Assembly (NCBI RefSeq): GCF_003628535.1
Contig: NZ_RBCI01000004.1
Coordinates: forward strand, 496,001 to 560,000
From: Flavisolibacter nicotianae
GTDB taxonomy: Bacteria > Bacteroidota > Bacteroidia > Chitinophagales > Chitinophagaceae
DNA length: 64,000 nt
Reading direction: 5' to 3'
Within the stretch, counting starts at the first letter, position 1. Each line of letters starts with the position of its first letter. Below the pieces are notes generated by a model. That model did not search any database. It saw only the letters and a list, made by a program, of their open reading frames with translations, and had not been told where the DNA came from. The translations under genes were made by a program, and so were the position numbers. Shown here piece after piece: positions 1-9,728 of the stretch.

Positions 1-545
1 CCCGTCCAGCCTTTGCGTTCGTACACCTTTTTGCCATTCAGGTACACTTCCACGTTATCGTCGTGGTGCAATTTCAAAAACAGGTTGTTGAAATCCGTTT
101 TTTTCAGATCGAATGTCCGGCGCACCCACAGGTTGTTGCTCTTCCAATAGGTTTTGGCCTGCGTACGGTTGTCGCCGAAGGGAGCCAGGCCTTTCTTCCA
201 GGCTGCATCCTCAAAAGAAGCATTCATCCAGCCTGCTGCCGGTTCTTCTTCCGTGTACAGGGTTTCATAATTCACCTCGTCAGAGGCTGGCAGTACGCTG
301 GTAAACTTTTTTTCAGCATTGCCCATAAAGCGGTACAGTTTTCCATCCACTTTGATCAGGCCAAGCAGGGATTGATCGGCGCCGGTCCAGTGTTTGGTAG
401 GCTGTGCTGCAAGCGTGTCGTTCGTCGACCAGATGCTGAAATACGGATCGTGTGTGATGAGCGGATACGCCGGTGCCTTACTGACCTGCGCAAACGAAAC
501 AGTACTGCAGCAAAAAAGCAGAAAGGAGAAAAGAATCTTTTTCAT
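1..545 (-). CDS. Glutaminase A-like secreted protein (DUF4964/DUF4965 family), 3'-truncated by window edge
   Basis: The reading frame starts at ATG 545 and is open to the left edge, so only about 181 N-terminal residues are visible. Residues 1-20 are a signal peptide ending in SFAQ. The next stretch has [16 protein letters not shown] and then [19 protein letters not shown], which I recognise from the DUF4964 head of the large Bacteroidota glutaminase A-like proteins. A jelly-roll-like segment follows, ending in [17 protein letters not shown]. It lies 22 bases downstream of the PHP-like gene, so it is probably the last visible gene of the PUL operon. Glutaminase activity is a family label; in a PUL it may act on peptide or glycan substrates. 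The C-terminal catalytic part is outside the window. Confidence 0.75.
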   Translation of the reverse strand, partial: MKKILFSFLLFCCSTVSFAQVSKAPAYPLITHDPYFSIWSTNDTLAAQPTKHWTGADQSLLGLIKVDGKLYRFMGNAEKKFTSVLPASDEVNYETLYTEEEPAAGWMNASFEDAAWKKGLAPFGDNRTQAKTYWKSNNLWVRRTFDLKKTDFNNLFLKLHHDDNVEVYLNGKKVYERKGWT

Positions 546-567
546 TTGTAACGTCATTTATAATCTG

Positions 568-2673
568 TCATTTTTTTACGATAGCGGTTTTTGCCTGTAG
601 CCAAACCTGCTGGGTGAAGGCGCCGTTCACCGCAGCGTCCCACACTTCTACCCTTACCCATTTGCGGTTTACTAGATTGGTTTGAAAGCTGAACTTCTTT
701 TTGCCAAACGGTTTTGTGTTGTCAAGATTGATCCTTTCGCGGTACACGGCCTTTCCATCGCCTGAAACGATCTCGGCAAACTGCAGCGGAAAGGTCCAGT
801 TGATATCCAGTTCGATCGTGGTTTTGCCCCCTTTAACCGGAACAGCCGTTTCACCCGGCGCTTTTCCATTGACAGTAAAATGCGGCAGCAGGATTTCGCC
901 TGTCGTGACAAAAAACTTCCCCTGCCGCATAGCATCCAGCACCGGATGCCATCCTTCGTTGAACTTGGGCAGGCGATCCAGTTGCAGGTAGTTCACATTA
1001 AGGTGCGCATACATCTCGTTTTCGGGTTCAACAGAAAAGAGATCGGCTTCGGCTAACACGTGTTTTTGATATCCCCAGTTGGCCATATCATCCATCAGGT
1101 CGAGCACCCGCTTGCCCAACCGTGGCTGTGAGAGATCGGCCGGCATCGCCTTCCAGGCTGCACCGAAAAACCGGTCGGAGGCAAAGAAAGCTTCCTCTTT
1201 GTACTTGTCGGGGTAACCTGTGGATCCCTTTGTCCGGGGATGTGCTGTCCAGGCCAGGCCGTTCTCCAATTCCAGCAATTTCAGCATCTCGGCCTTATTG
1301 CCGATGCGGTACACTTTGCCATAGACCGGGTCGGCCGAAACAAACGGCGCTTCTTCCTTCCGCGACATGATCCAGTAAACCGGCTTTGGAAAAAATTCCA
1401 ACCAATGGCCGCCAAAGAACTCATTCGGCTCTTCGCCGGGTAGCAGCAGAAAGTCTGCATCAGAATGTGTCCGGCACATGTCAAACAAGGTCTTCAACTC
1501 AAGCAACCGTTTCTCGTCGGGACCTTTGGGATGTGCCGTGTAATGAAACTCGCCGAGGTGCACGATGTTGATACCGGTGTTTTTAAACACCCGAACGAAA
1601 TTGGGTGTATCCGGTGAGGGCTTGCCGGCCAACAGCACGTTCATCACGTACTCGTTGTGAAAATGGCTCGACATGGTTTTGTAACCCGGCAAAGCCCGAT
1701 ACACATCACCGTTGGTAAAGCGCTTCACGGCTGTGAGGGCAGTCCCCGCATCGCCTGTACTGAGCAGGCAAAAAAAGTTCAGCCGTTGCTTTGTCCCCGG
1801 AGGCGCATTAAACCAGGGCACCCAGCGATTGTCACCCATCGGATCCTGGCGGATGCCAAGGCCAAAGCCCGGAACCAGTTTTTTATAGTTGGGACCGTAC
1901 CAGGTAAATTTCAAATTAAACGCTTCGTCGAGCGGATAAAAATATTGGTGCGGGGCGGGAAAAACGGCCAGGCTGCCATGTGCATTCTCGCCGATGATCG
2001 TACGGTATTTCACCGCCTGGTTGCGACTGGTATCCAGCGCCCCAACGCCTACCGACTGCAGCTTGTCGTTCGTATTGGCCCAGGCGATTTTGTTCCAGTC
2101 ATTTTTCTCACCAACGAGACCGGCATCGTAGAGGATGGCCGTTGAATCCATTTCTGTTGCCAACACGGCGGCCACATTGAACAAGGGGCTTCCGTTATAC
2201 ACTGTTATTTCCAGGTCGCCGTTGAAAGTGCCCGCTTCGACACGGGAAATTTTTACAACCGTCCGGGATCCCTGTGAAATAACAGCAGCCCGTTGTTTTT
2301 CGAGATCAACGGTGAAGGTCTTGCTCGGGAGTTTATTTGTTTTGTCGAAAAAAATATTCCAGCCATTCTGTGAAACCAGGTCTCGTTTTCCTACCGTCAG
2401 CAAAAAAGAGGGAGACAGGTTTGAGGCGATCTCTTTCCATGCGCCTTTCTTTGTTTGTTGAATGCTGCTGAAAAGCGGTTGTCCCTTTTGCAGGTTGATG
2501 TGCAGCCTGCCCCTTTCGTTTCCGCCGACAGGCCAATTGATGCTGAGACCTTCTTTCTGCACATTTGCTTTTGCTTCGCCTTTTGGGTTAAACCCGCTGA
2601 GGTCAACACGCAGCTGCGCCCCGGCGACAAGACCTGAAAAGAGGAAGAAGATCAGTATGTTTTTTTTTATCAA
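568..2673 (-). CDS. Secreted PHP-superfamily-like (CehA/McbA-type) protein
   Basis: About 700 residues. An in-frame ATG exists at 2748, but the residues it adds do not look like a protein start. A hydrophobic signal peptide ending in LVAGAQ begins right after a TTG at 2673 that is preceded by GGAGG, so I prefer TTG. The N-terminal 350 residues look like beta-sandwich. The C-terminal half carries GEFHYTAHPKGPDEKR, LLLPGEEPNEFFGGHW, LAWTAHPRTKGSTGYPDK and a late VTTGEILLPHFTVNG, a layout resembling secreted PHP-like metallohydrolases of the CehA/McbA group. The substrate is unknown. It sits 87 bases downstream of the GH43 gene in the same operon, which suggests a role in glycan or ester processing. 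The family call is by pattern only. Confidence 0.6.
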   Translation of the reverse strand: MIKKNILIFFLFSGLVAGAQLRVDLSGFNPKGEAKANVQKEGLSINWPVGGNERGRLHINLQKGQPLFSSIQQTKKGAWKEIASNLSPSFLLTVGKRDLVSQNGWNIFFDKTNKLPSKTFTVDLEKQRAAVISQGSRTVVKISRVEAGTFNGDLEITVYNGSPLFNVAAVLATEMDSTAILYDAGLVGEKNDWNKIAWANTNDKLQSVGVGALDTSRNQAVKYRTIIGENAHGSLAVFPAPHQYFYPLDEAFNLKFTWYGPNYKKLVPGFGLGIRQDPMGDNRWVPWFNAPPGTKQRLNFFCLLSTGDAGTALTAVKRFTNGDVYRALPGYKTMSSHFHNEYVMNVLLAGKPSPDTPNFVRVFKNTGINIVHLGEFHYTAHPKGPDEKRLLELKTLFDMCRTHSDADFLLLPGEEPNEFFGGHWLEFFPKPVYWIMSRKEEAPFVSADPVYGKVYRIGNKAEMLKLLELENGLAWTAHPRTKGSTGYPDKYKEEAFFASDRFFGAAWKAMPADLSQPRLGKRVLDLMDDMANWGYQKHVLAEADLFSVEPENEMYAHLNVNYLQLDRLPKFNEGWHPVLDAMRQGKFFVTTGEILLPHFTVNGKAPGETAVPVKGGKTTIELDINWTFPLQFAEIVSGDGKAVYRERINLDNTKPFGKKKFSFQTNLVNRKWVRVEVWDAAVNGAFTQQVWLQAKTAIVKK

Positions 2674-2760
2674 CAAGCCTCCAGTGATTGAATGAATGCA
2701 GCCGTTATGCTGCAGCCAGGGTTGAATTTTTGAAACCGTAAAGGGCAAGTAAAAAACGGC

Positions 2761-3765
2761 TTACTTCAGGGCCTGTTTTTGTACACCTTCCTGTGTAATT
2801 TTTACAGGCCTGATCAGTCCCTTTTCGTCGAATTCCATTTTATCGATACAGGTCACGCGGTGATTGCCGTTTGTTTCTCCCAGGGGCCGGCGGTGGTAAA
2901 CGATGTACCACTGCTCTGTTTTGGGTACGTGCAGAACCGAATGGTGCCCTGCACCCGTGGCGACAGTCGAATCCTGCTGCAGGATTTTCCCGATGCGCTC
3001 AAAGGGACCGAACGGTGTCTCGGCTACGGCATAAGCCACCGAGTAATTGGGCCCGGTCCACCCGCCTTCCGACCACATGAAATAATATTTGTTGTCTTTC
3101 CGGAACATGAAGGACCCTTCCACATAGCCCCTGGGTGTAATTTCCTTGAACGTGGTGCCGTCGTCGAACGGCACAAAGCCTGTAAAATCTTTGTTTAGTT
3201 TGGCGATGTTGCAATGGCGCCAGCCGCCGTAAAGGAGATAAAACTGCCCGTCGCTGTCTTCGAAAACAAACTGGTCGATGGGCTGCGCACCGTTGTGAAA
3301 CCGGTCGACGAGCGGCTTGCCCAGGTAGTCTTTAAAAGGGCCTTCGGGACGGTTGGCCACCGCCACACCGATGCCGCCCAATTGCTGATCGTTCTGAATA
3401 TCGTTGGCCCCGAAAAACAGGAAATACTTTTTCCCTTTTTTCACGATCGAAGGAGCCCACACCGCCTTTTTTGCCCATTTCACATTGGCGGTATCGAGGA
3501 TGTGACTGTGCTTTGTCCAGTGGATTAAATCGGGCGACGAAAAGGCATCGAGGAAAACCTGCTCTTCATACTTTGCCGAGTAGGTTGGATAAACCCAGTA
3601 TTGCCGGTTGAAAATTCTTGCTTCCGGGTCGGCGTACCAGCCGGGAAAGACCGGGTTGCCGGATGTGATACGCTGCGTATCATTTTTCGCTTGTGAAAAG
3701 CCGGCCAGCGATGCACACAGCACTGCGAAACAAAATAGGGTCTTCCTGCCTGTTGGTGTAATCAT
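2761..3765 (-). CDS. Glycoside hydrolase family 43-type enzyme
   Basis: 334 residues from ATG 3765. An upstream in-frame ATG at 3801 only adds a basic tail before the signal peptide, which ends at about residue 25 (GFSQA). The five-blade propeller hallmarks of GH43 are visible: GWYADPEAR with the likely base Asp46, then WAPSIVKKGKKYFLFF, PIDQFVFEDSDGQFYLLYGG with the pKa-modulating Asp, and GYVEGSFMFRKDNKYYFMWS with the likely acid Glu. GH43 enzymes mostly remove alpha-L-arabinofuranose, beta-xylose or beta-galactose units. Periplasmic or surface location is likely. It is a single-domain enzyme without an extra carbohydrate-binding module. It follows the DUF3823 gene after a hairpin, so its expression may be lower than that of susCD. 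Confidence 0.85.
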   Translation of the reverse strand: MITPTGRKTLFCFAVLCASLAGFSQAKNDTQRITSGNPVFPGWYADPEARIFNRQYWVYPTYSAKYEEQVFLDAFSSPDLIHWTKHSHILDTANVKWAKKAVWAPSIVKKGKKYFLFFGANDIQNDQQLGGIGVAVANRPEGPFKDYLGKPLVDRFHNGAQPIDQFVFEDSDGQFYLLYGGWRHCNIAKLNKDFTGFVPFDDGTTFKEITPRGYVEGSFMFRKDNKYYFMWSEGGWTGPNYSVAYAVAETPFGPFERIGKILQQDSTVATGAGHHSVLHVPKTEQWYIVYHRRPLGETNGNHRVTCIDKMEFDEKGLIRPVKITQEGVQKQALK

Positions 3766-3836
3766 GTTCGAAGGGTGTCGTTTGCGGGTTGTTTGCCGCA
3801 AAGTTCAAGTCTGTTTCAATGCAAGTGATCTTGTAT

Positions 3837-3867
3837 GAAAGAGAGCCGGAGCTGTACCCCGGCTCTC
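3837..3867 (-). terminator. Hairpin after the susCD-DUF3823 genes, possible attenuator
   Basis: GAGAGCCGG and CCGGCTCTC form a nine-pair stem with a nine-base loop just after the DUF3823 stop codon. Read on the minus strand it is followed by only TTTC. The U-tract is therefore weak, and partial termination or mRNA stabilisation of the susCD part is more likely than complete termination. Confidence 0.5.
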
Positions 3868-3893
3868 CACTTCAATCAAATTCTCTAATTGTC

Positions 3894-4607
3894 CTAGAAC
3901 GTAATTTTTACTACCGGTGAAAAGATCCAGTCTTCCACTCCGGCTATTTTCACGCCGATTCGGGCAAAGACATAGTTCTGTGTTGGCGAAATGGTCGGTA
4001 TGGCAACGCTCAGGCTGACGTTGTTTGGATCGGCGATGGCACTGCCGGCAATATTGGTCCTGGCAATGTTGTCGTTTCCCGAAACAAACTGTGTTTTGTT
4101 AATGAAAAGCGTTGCTGTTTGGACGTCTTTCGCACGGGCGGCATCGGTAATGATTTTTTCGATCTTAAATGTCGCCGTTACATTTCCGCCGGTTTTGCTG
4201 ATCTGCGGCGAGCGGATCATGTAATAAGGTTCCACTTCAATATCCCGTTGTGTATCTCCTTTTACGGAGAGAAGAAGCGTGTCTGACTTGCCGCCTGTCT
4301 GGGGCCAGTAAAACGGTCCCTGCCCTGCACGAACAACTAGTTTGTAATCCCCGTCGAACAGGACATGCGAATAGGTTCCTTCTTGTGTAAGGGCGCCGTT
4401 GATGGGACCGACTTTCCCAAAGCCGTCCTGGTAAAGTTCAAAAGGCACCTGGTCGTATTGCACCTGGATGGCTTCACCTTTGTAATGAAACTTCCCGGTC
4501 AACTTCGATTTGGGCTCCTCGTAATTGTCTTTTTTACAGGAGAAAGCTGCGAGGCAAAAAACGGCCAGCGCTATCGGAAGAAAATGACGTTTCATGCGTT
4601 TGATCAT
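3894..4607 (-). CDS. DUF3823 lipoprotein, SusE-position surface glycan-binding candidate
   Basis: 237 residues; starts at ATG 4607 or ATG 4595 are both possible. A lipoprotein signal peptide ends at the Cys of AAFSC (residue 24 from the first Met), and the following KKDN lacks a signal for inner-membrane retention. LTGKFHYKGEAIQVQYDQ is the start of the DUF3823 beta-sandwich; a second domain of fibronectin-like character fills residues 130-237 (YYMIRSPQISKTGG). Proteins of this family follow SusD in many Bacteroidota PULs and take the SusE/F place, so glycan binding at the cell surface is inferred. The gene begins six bases after the susD stop, so the two are clearly cotranscribed. Confidence 0.8.
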   Translation of the reverse strand: MIKRMKRHFLPIALAVFCLAAFSCKKDNYEEPKSKLTGKFHYKGEAIQVQYDQVPFELYQDGFGKVGPINGALTQEGTYSHVLFDGDYKLVVRAGQGPFYWPQTGGKSDTLLLSVKGDTQRDIEVEPYYMIRSPQISKTGGNVTATFKIEKIITDAARAKDVQTATLFINKTQFVSGNDNIARTNIAGSAIADPNNVSLSVAIPTISPTQNYVFARIGVKIAGVEDWIFSPVVKITF

Positions 4608-4613
4608 TGTAGA

Positions 4614-6521
4614 TTATTGATTGGGTTGTTTCACCAGCTTCGGGTTGTTGGCCAGGATCGAGGTGCTGATCTCTGAATAATAGTTCCCGAGCTGAAAACG
4701 GTTGGCGCCGATCACATTGGCGTTGCGCTGGATCCGGAAGATCCACTTGTTGTTGTTGGGACCACTGGGGCTATACACTTTGTAGGGCCACAACGAGAAG
4801 GCCTGGGTGTTGCGCTTGGTCGCCGAACCGATGTTGGACACGAGCTCCGCCTCATTCATGGCTGCACCGTCCAATACGATATGTGCTATCCGCCAGCGTT
4901 TGCGATCGAAAATATAATGGCCTTCAAAAGCCAGTTCTACGCGGCGTTCGTTCACAATGCGATCAAAGGTCAGTTCTGCTGGCGCTAACGGTGTAGTAAA
5001 ACCAGCCCGTTCGCGAACCTGGTTGATATAACCGACCGCTTCGCCTGTATTCCCCAGTTCAAAAGCTGCTTCGGCAGCATTCAACAAAACCTCTGCGTAC
5101 CGGTAGCGGATCCACGGCACTTCACTGCCCGTACCACGGGAACCTGCACCCACAGCCGGGTCAACAAACTTGCGGATGTAAAAGCCGCTTTGGGCGCTGT
5201 ACTCCACCCCATTGATCGGTCCATCGCTGCCCACCAGTTTCACATCAACCGAGGAGTTGGGCAATTTGCCGATCTGCCCCAGCGACGTACCGGAAACAAC
5301 AGAGCCGTTGTCCAAAACCCATCCGGCGAAAATATCAACCGGCCGGTTGCGACCTGTAGAACCAGGCAGTGTAACAGTGCCGGCCAATCGGGCATCGCGA
5401 CCTGCAAAAAGATCCAGCGGGTTGTCGTAATAAATCGGGTTGCCGCTGCCATCCTTGATCGGGAGCGGTGCAAATGTGTTGTCTAATTTTTCAAAACTCT
5501 CGACCAGGTTCAGCGAGGGATTGATGCGGCCACCTTCCACTTCCTCACCACCAAAAATGGGTTGGTTCTGGATGGTGAAGCCATGGGTTTTACCGCTGCG
5601 GACCTTGTAGTCTTCCATCCAGATGATCTCGGGATTGCCTTGTTTGTCGGCATTGTCGACAAACAGGTTGGCGTAGTTCTGCGACTTGTTGGTCGGGAAC
5701 TTGTTGTAGAGCGCATATGCTCCTGCGCTTCCGCTGATAATTTCTTTTGCCGCAGCCAGTGCTTTGGTATAATAGCCATTCGCCATGCCAGCCGGAATGC
5801 CCACTTCGCCACCGGACAAGGAAACAGATGGCGTGTTGGCGCCGTATTTTGCGATGGAACCGGCATAAAGGGCAGCTCTCGCTTCTACGGCCAGCGCCGT
5901 GCCCCGTGTTGCCCGGTCTTTTGTTCGTGCATTTACCGGCAAGTCGCCTTTGATGGCCTCCATTTCGCTGATGACGAAATCGTATACATCGGATTCTTTG
6001 GCCCGCGCTGTTTGCAGCTTGGTGGCATCGCCACTGTAATCATAGGTCAGCGACTGCGTGATGAGTGGCACGCCGCCCATGCGTTTTACCAGTTCGAAAT
6101 AATAAACGGCGCGGAGAAAACGACCTTCGGCAATGAACCGTTTTTTGTCGGCATCCTGCAGGGCTGTGGCGGCCGTTGCCCGCTCGATAAACAGGTTGAT
6201 TTCCCGTAAATAGCCATAGTCCCAAATCGACCATTCGTTGTATCCCCAACCGTTTCTCGATTGTGTGTAGTGAATGTTGTTGGTGGAGGCAATGGCCTCG
6301 CCGGGATCGATAAAACTTTCCCACCCGTTTTTGAAAGCTGTAATATCCACCACCCTGTTATACAAGTCGGCCACAATCGTGAGCACCTGTGCCGGGTCGG
6401 AAAAAGACTGCTCGTTTGTCAGCAGGTTGAAAGGCTGTACATCCAGGAAGTCGCTGTCCTTTTTACAACTCCACAGCGTGGTGAGAAGAAAAAGGGAAGC
6501 TATTGCAACTATTTTTTTCAT
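4614..6521 (-). CDS. SusD/RagB-family nutrient-uptake outer membrane lipoprotein
   Basis: 635 residues from ATG 6521; the in-frame ATG at 6545 would put eight residues before a normal lipoprotein signal (lipobox TTLWSC, Cys19). The sequence has SusD features: FLDVQPFNLLTNEQSF after the lipid anchor, AEGRFLRAVYYFELVKRMGGVPLIT in the TPR region, and near the end RYAEVLLNAAEAAFELGN, INQVRERAGF and NERRVELAFEGHYIFDRKRW. SusD proteins form a lid on the SusC channel and bind the oligosaccharide to be imported. The stop codon is six bases from the DUF3823 start, and the start lies downstream of susC, giving the usual C-D order. Length is somewhat above the family average of about 550. Confidence 0.95.
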   Translation of the reverse strand: MKKIVAIASLFLLTTLWSCKKDSDFLDVQPFNLLTNEQSFSDPAQVLTIVADLYNRVVDITAFKNGWESFIDPGEAIASTNNIHYTQSRNGWGYNEWSIWDYGYLREINLFIERATAATALQDADKKRFIAEGRFLRAVYYFELVKRMGGVPLITQSLTYDYSGDATKLQTARAKESDVYDFVISEMEAIKGDLPVNARTKDRATRGTALAVEARAALYAGSIAKYGANTPSVSLSGGEVGIPAGMANGYYTKALAAAKEIISGSAGAYALYNKFPTNKSQNYANLFVDNADKQGNPEIIWMEDYKVRSGKTHGFTIQNQPIFGGEEVEGGRINPSLNLVESFEKLDNTFAPLPIKDGSGNPIYYDNPLDLFAGRDARLAGTVTLPGSTGRNRPVDIFAGWVLDNGSVVSGTSLGQIGKLPNSSVDVKLVGSDGPINGVEYSAQSGFYIRKFVDPAVGAGSRGTGSEVPWIRYRYAEVLLNAAEAAFELGNTGEAVGYINQVRERAGFTTPLAPAELTFDRIVNERRVELAFEGHYIFDRKRWRIAHIVLDGAAMNEAELVSNIGSATKRNTQAFSLWPYKVYSPSGPNNNKWIFRIQRNANVIGANRFQLGNYYSEISTSILANNPKLVKQPNQ

Positions 6522-6548
6522 CGTATCAAATCGTTTTGCAAGCATGAA

Positions 6549-9500
6549 TTAAAAGGTTAGGTTGACGCCAAAGTTTACGTTCTTCATCTGCGGGAACTGC
6601 AGACCGTTGTCATCGGCCACTTCCGGATCCAGTCCATACTGGCCCAGGTTGTCGATGGAAAACAGGTTGTAGGCGTTGACATAAAACCGGGCTTTTTTCA
6701 GGTGCGCCTTGCTCAGCACTTTCTCTGGCAATGAGTAACCCAATTGCAGGGTCCGTGCACGCAGGTATTTCACGTTGTGCGCCCAGAAAGTTGAGGTTTT
6801 GTTGTAGTCGCTATGTCCACCCTGGTTGAACCGGAGCGCCGGGTATTTTCCCTCGATCCAGGCACTGTTGACATCATACAAATCGGCCCTGTGCCAGCGG
6901 TCTTCGAAGATCTTGTTGAAATTGCCACCGTTCTGGAAAGGCCAGCGTGTTTCCCAGTTCTGGAACCAGGTGAAACCGGCACCGCCCGAAAAGTCGGCAT
7001 TAAAATCAAATCCTTTCCAGGTCAGGCCAAAGGTCAAACCGAAATTGATGTTCGGGTTGGCATTACCATAACCGATTGGCCGCTGATCGAGGCCGTCGAT
7101 CTTGCGGTCGCCGTTGATGTCTTTGTAGATCAAATCACCCGGCAGCAAGGTTTTGTTTCCCTGGCCGTCGATGTTCACCGTGTAGTTGTTGATTTCTTCC
7201 TGCGATTTGAACTGACCGATCACTTCGTAACCCCAGTCGATTCGCTGGTAGCGGTCTTCTACGCTGTTGCGGTACTTGTCCCAGGAATTAAAGAATAAAG
7301 GTTTGTAGGTTGATAAGGTTTTCGACCTGGCATAACTAAGGTTGGTACCTACATTGAAGTTGATGTCACGGCCGATTTTGCCATTGTAGACCAGCGATCC
7401 TTCCTCGCCAAAAATGGCATCGGAATTTAAGTTTTCAGGAGGCAGTCCATATCCCAACTCGCTTGGCAGAAGCAAGTCGTACCGCTGTCCGGCCAGGCCG
7501 GTCCGCTTGCGGTAGAACCAGTCGAACGTACCGGTCAGCTTTCCATGGAACAACGTAAAGTCGGCACCGATGTCGGTATTCTTTGCCGTGATCCAGGAGA
7601 AATCCGTGATAGGAATACCGCGGTCGCGGGAAACCGTAACCGCCTGGCCATTGATGATCGACACGCCATTGTTGCCGTAGAAATAACCCGGCAGGTAGGC
7701 GAAGTTGCCAAAGGGCAGGCTTCTGTCGTCACCCAATGTACCGTAGGAACCCCGAAGTTTCAGGCTGGTCAGCGGACCACGGAAAAGTGCTGTGGTAAAG
7801 CTTTCTTTTTCCACTCTCCAACCAACGGAAAAACCAGGGAAATAACCCACACGAATACCCGGGCGGAAGAGTTGCGAAGCGTCGCGGCGGCCGAAAACTT
7901 CCAGGTAATACTTGTTCGCATAATTGTAGTTGATGCGTCCGACATAACCGATACGGGCCTCGCGGTTTTCCTCGTCTACATAATCGGCCAGGGTAGAGAA
8001 ATACATCAGCGGCAGTACGTTGGACTGCGGGATGCTGCGCACCCAGTTGCGGCGGCGGCGCTGGCTGATGCGCTCATTGGCCACCAAAGCGCCAATTGTA
8101 TGCTCGCCAAAGGTTTTGTTATACGTCAGTTGGAGCTGCGAGGTCGTGTTGATTTGCTTTACCTGGTTTCGTTCACGCCAGGGGTTGATACTTCCCCCCG
8201 TTTGCTCATATGTATTTGTAGCCGGCCGGTAGGTATAGGTTTTATACGTGAACTCCTGGTTATTCAACAGGTTGTCCGCAATGTAATACGAATACATGCC
8301 TTTTACCGCCAATCCTTCGATGAAGGGAATTTGGTATTCGGCTTCAGCGTTTGTTTGCAATACACGCCATTCGTCTGTCAGTTTGCCGGCATTCTTGTAG
8401 GTGTTGTAGGCCCAGTTGGCGTCGTTTTGTTCGATGGTATTCAGGTAATCCGGATTGTCATTGGCATAAGGCCGCTCAAATGGCCGGTTGCGCAGGATGG
8501 CAAACCGGGGCAGCCAGTAGTCATCCTGGCCTGGCACACCAGGGTTGTTTCTCGTTTCCACCCGACCGTTGATTTGTGCACCTACGCGAAGTCCCTTGGT
8601 TACGCGGGCATCAAGATTCGACTGGATGTTGCTGCGGTCGAACATATACTCCCGTCCAAGCACGGATTGTTGGTGCAGGTTGGTCCCGGAGATATAATAG
8701 TGTACCGCATCGGAGCCTCCGGTCAGGTTTACATTGACGGAAGTAAGCGGTGCGTTTGATTTGATAATGAATTTGCGCCAGTCGAAGCTTTGGTAGCCCA
8801 GTTCTGTACCGGCCTTGTATTTCTCCAGTTCAGCCGGTGTGATGTTGGTTGTTCCCGCGTTGTTGACTTCCGCTTCCGCTTTGTAGCGCATATAATCATA
8901 GGAGTTGTTCAGCACATCGGGGAAGCGCACCCAGTTCTGCATGCCATAGAAAGCGTCGATATTGACGGCGGGTGTTCCTGTGCGGCCCCGCTTTGTTGTT
9001 ACCAGCACAACACCGTTGGCTGCCCGGGCACCATAGATAGCTGCCGATGCATCTTTCAGCACCGTGATGCTTTCCACATCATTAGGAGCCAGGTTGTTGA
9101 ATTGCCCCACATCCTGTTGAATACCGTCGATAACAAAGAGCGGGTTGCCCATATTCCGGATTTGAATATTCGCACTTGAACCGGGACGGCCATCCGACAT
9201 GCGGAAGGAAACGCCGGGAATCTTACCGGCCAAACCTGCACTGACAGTAGAACCGGCATGCACCCGGTCAAGATCCTTTGAGGTGACCGATGAAATGGCA
9301 CCTGTCAGAGATTCCTTTTTCCGTGTGCCGTAACCGATCACCACGACTTCGCCGAGGTTGCCGTTTGACGGTGTTAATGACACGGAAAGAGAGGTCTGGT
9401 TGCCGACCGTTATCTCCTGTGACGCAAAGCCAACAGAGCTAAATACCAGGACAGAGCGGTTGTTTGCCACGCTGATAGTAAAACTGCCGTCCGTTCCGGT

Positions 9501-9728
9501 TGTGGTTGCGTTGCGGGTTCCCTTTTCGGAGACTGTCACCATTGGCATACCGGCACCGCTGCTGTCTTTGACAACGCCGGAAACACTGATCTTTCCAGCG
9601 TTTTGCGATAAGGCAGACTGAATAAAAGAAAGAAAGAAAAAGGCAAATAAAAGAAGCCTTCTTTTTTGCCAGACATGCGTTGCCGCATACGTAATTCCAT
9701 ACAAGCTAAACTTGGTAGAAGTTTCCAT
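6549..9728 (-). CDS. SusC/RagA-family TonB-linked outer membrane transporter
   Basis: 1059 residues. A signal-anchor-like segment lies at about residues 23-42 (LLLFAFFFLSFIQSALSQ), after an unusually long basic N-terminus. Residues 47-120 are the carboxypeptidase-regulatory-like domain (ISVSGVVKDSSGAGMPMVTV). The TonB box and plug follow: EVVVIGYGTRKKESLTGAIS, then NPLFVIDGIQQD and ESITVLKDASAAIYGARAANGV. The remainder is a beta-barrel ending in FGVNLTF with the C-terminal aromatic residue. It imports glycan fragments across the outer membrane with SusD, powered by TonB. The 474-base gap upstream suggests that susC has its own promoter, although I see no convincing Bacteroidota promoter consensus. 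Confidence 0.95.
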   Translation of the reverse strand: METSTKFSLYGITYAATHVWQKRRLLLFAFFFLSFIQSALSQNAGKISVSGVVKDSSGAGMPMVTVSEKGTRNATTTGTDGSFTISVANNRSVLVFSSVGFASQEITVGNQTSLSVSLTPSNGNLGEVVVIGYGTRKKESLTGAISSVTSKDLDRVHAGSTVSAGLAGKIPGVSFRMSDGRPGSSANIQIRNMGNPLFVIDGIQQDVGQFNNLAPNDVESITVLKDASAAIYGARAANGVVLVTTKRGRTGTPAVNIDAFYGMQNWVRFPDVLNNSYDYMRYKAEAEVNNAGTTNITPAELEKYKAGTELGYQSFDWRKFIIKSNAPLTSVNVNLTGGSDAVHYYISGTNLHQQSVLGREYMFDRSNIQSNLDARVTKGLRVGAQINGRVETRNNPGVPGQDDYWLPRFAILRNRPFERPYANDNPDYLNTIEQNDANWAYNTYKNAGKLTDEWRVLQTNAEAEYQIPFIEGLAVKGMYSYYIADNLLNNQEFTYKTYTYRPATNTYEQTGGSINPWRERNQVKQINTTSQLQLTYNKTFGEHTIGALVANERISQRRRRNWVRSIPQSNVLPLMYFSTLADYVDEENREARIGYVGRINYNYANKYYLEVFGRRDASQLFRPGIRVGYFPGFSVGWRVEKESFTTALFRGPLTSLKLRGSYGTLGDDRSLPFGNFAYLPGYFYGNNGVSIINGQAVTVSRDRGIPITDFSWITAKNTDIGADFTLFHGKLTGTFDWFYRKRTGLAGQRYDLLLPSELGYGLPPENLNSDAIFGEEGSLVYNGKIGRDINFNVGTNLSYARSKTLSTYKPLFFNSWDKYRNSVEDRYQRIDWGYEVIGQFKSQEEINNYTVNIDGQGNKTLLPGDLIYKDINGDRKIDGLDQRPIGYGNANPNINFGLTFGLTWKGFDFNADFSGGAGFTWFQNWETRWPFQNGGNFNKIFEDRWHRADLYDVNSAWIEGKYPALRFNQGGHSDYNKTSTFWAHNVKYLRARTLQLGYSLPEKVLSKAHLKKARFYVNAYNLFSIDNLGQYGLDPEVADDNGLQFPQMKNVNFGVNLTF

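Noticed and set aside
7545-8759. A 404-codon open frame opposite susC
   Set aside because: Antisense shadow; susC on the other strand has full domain structure.
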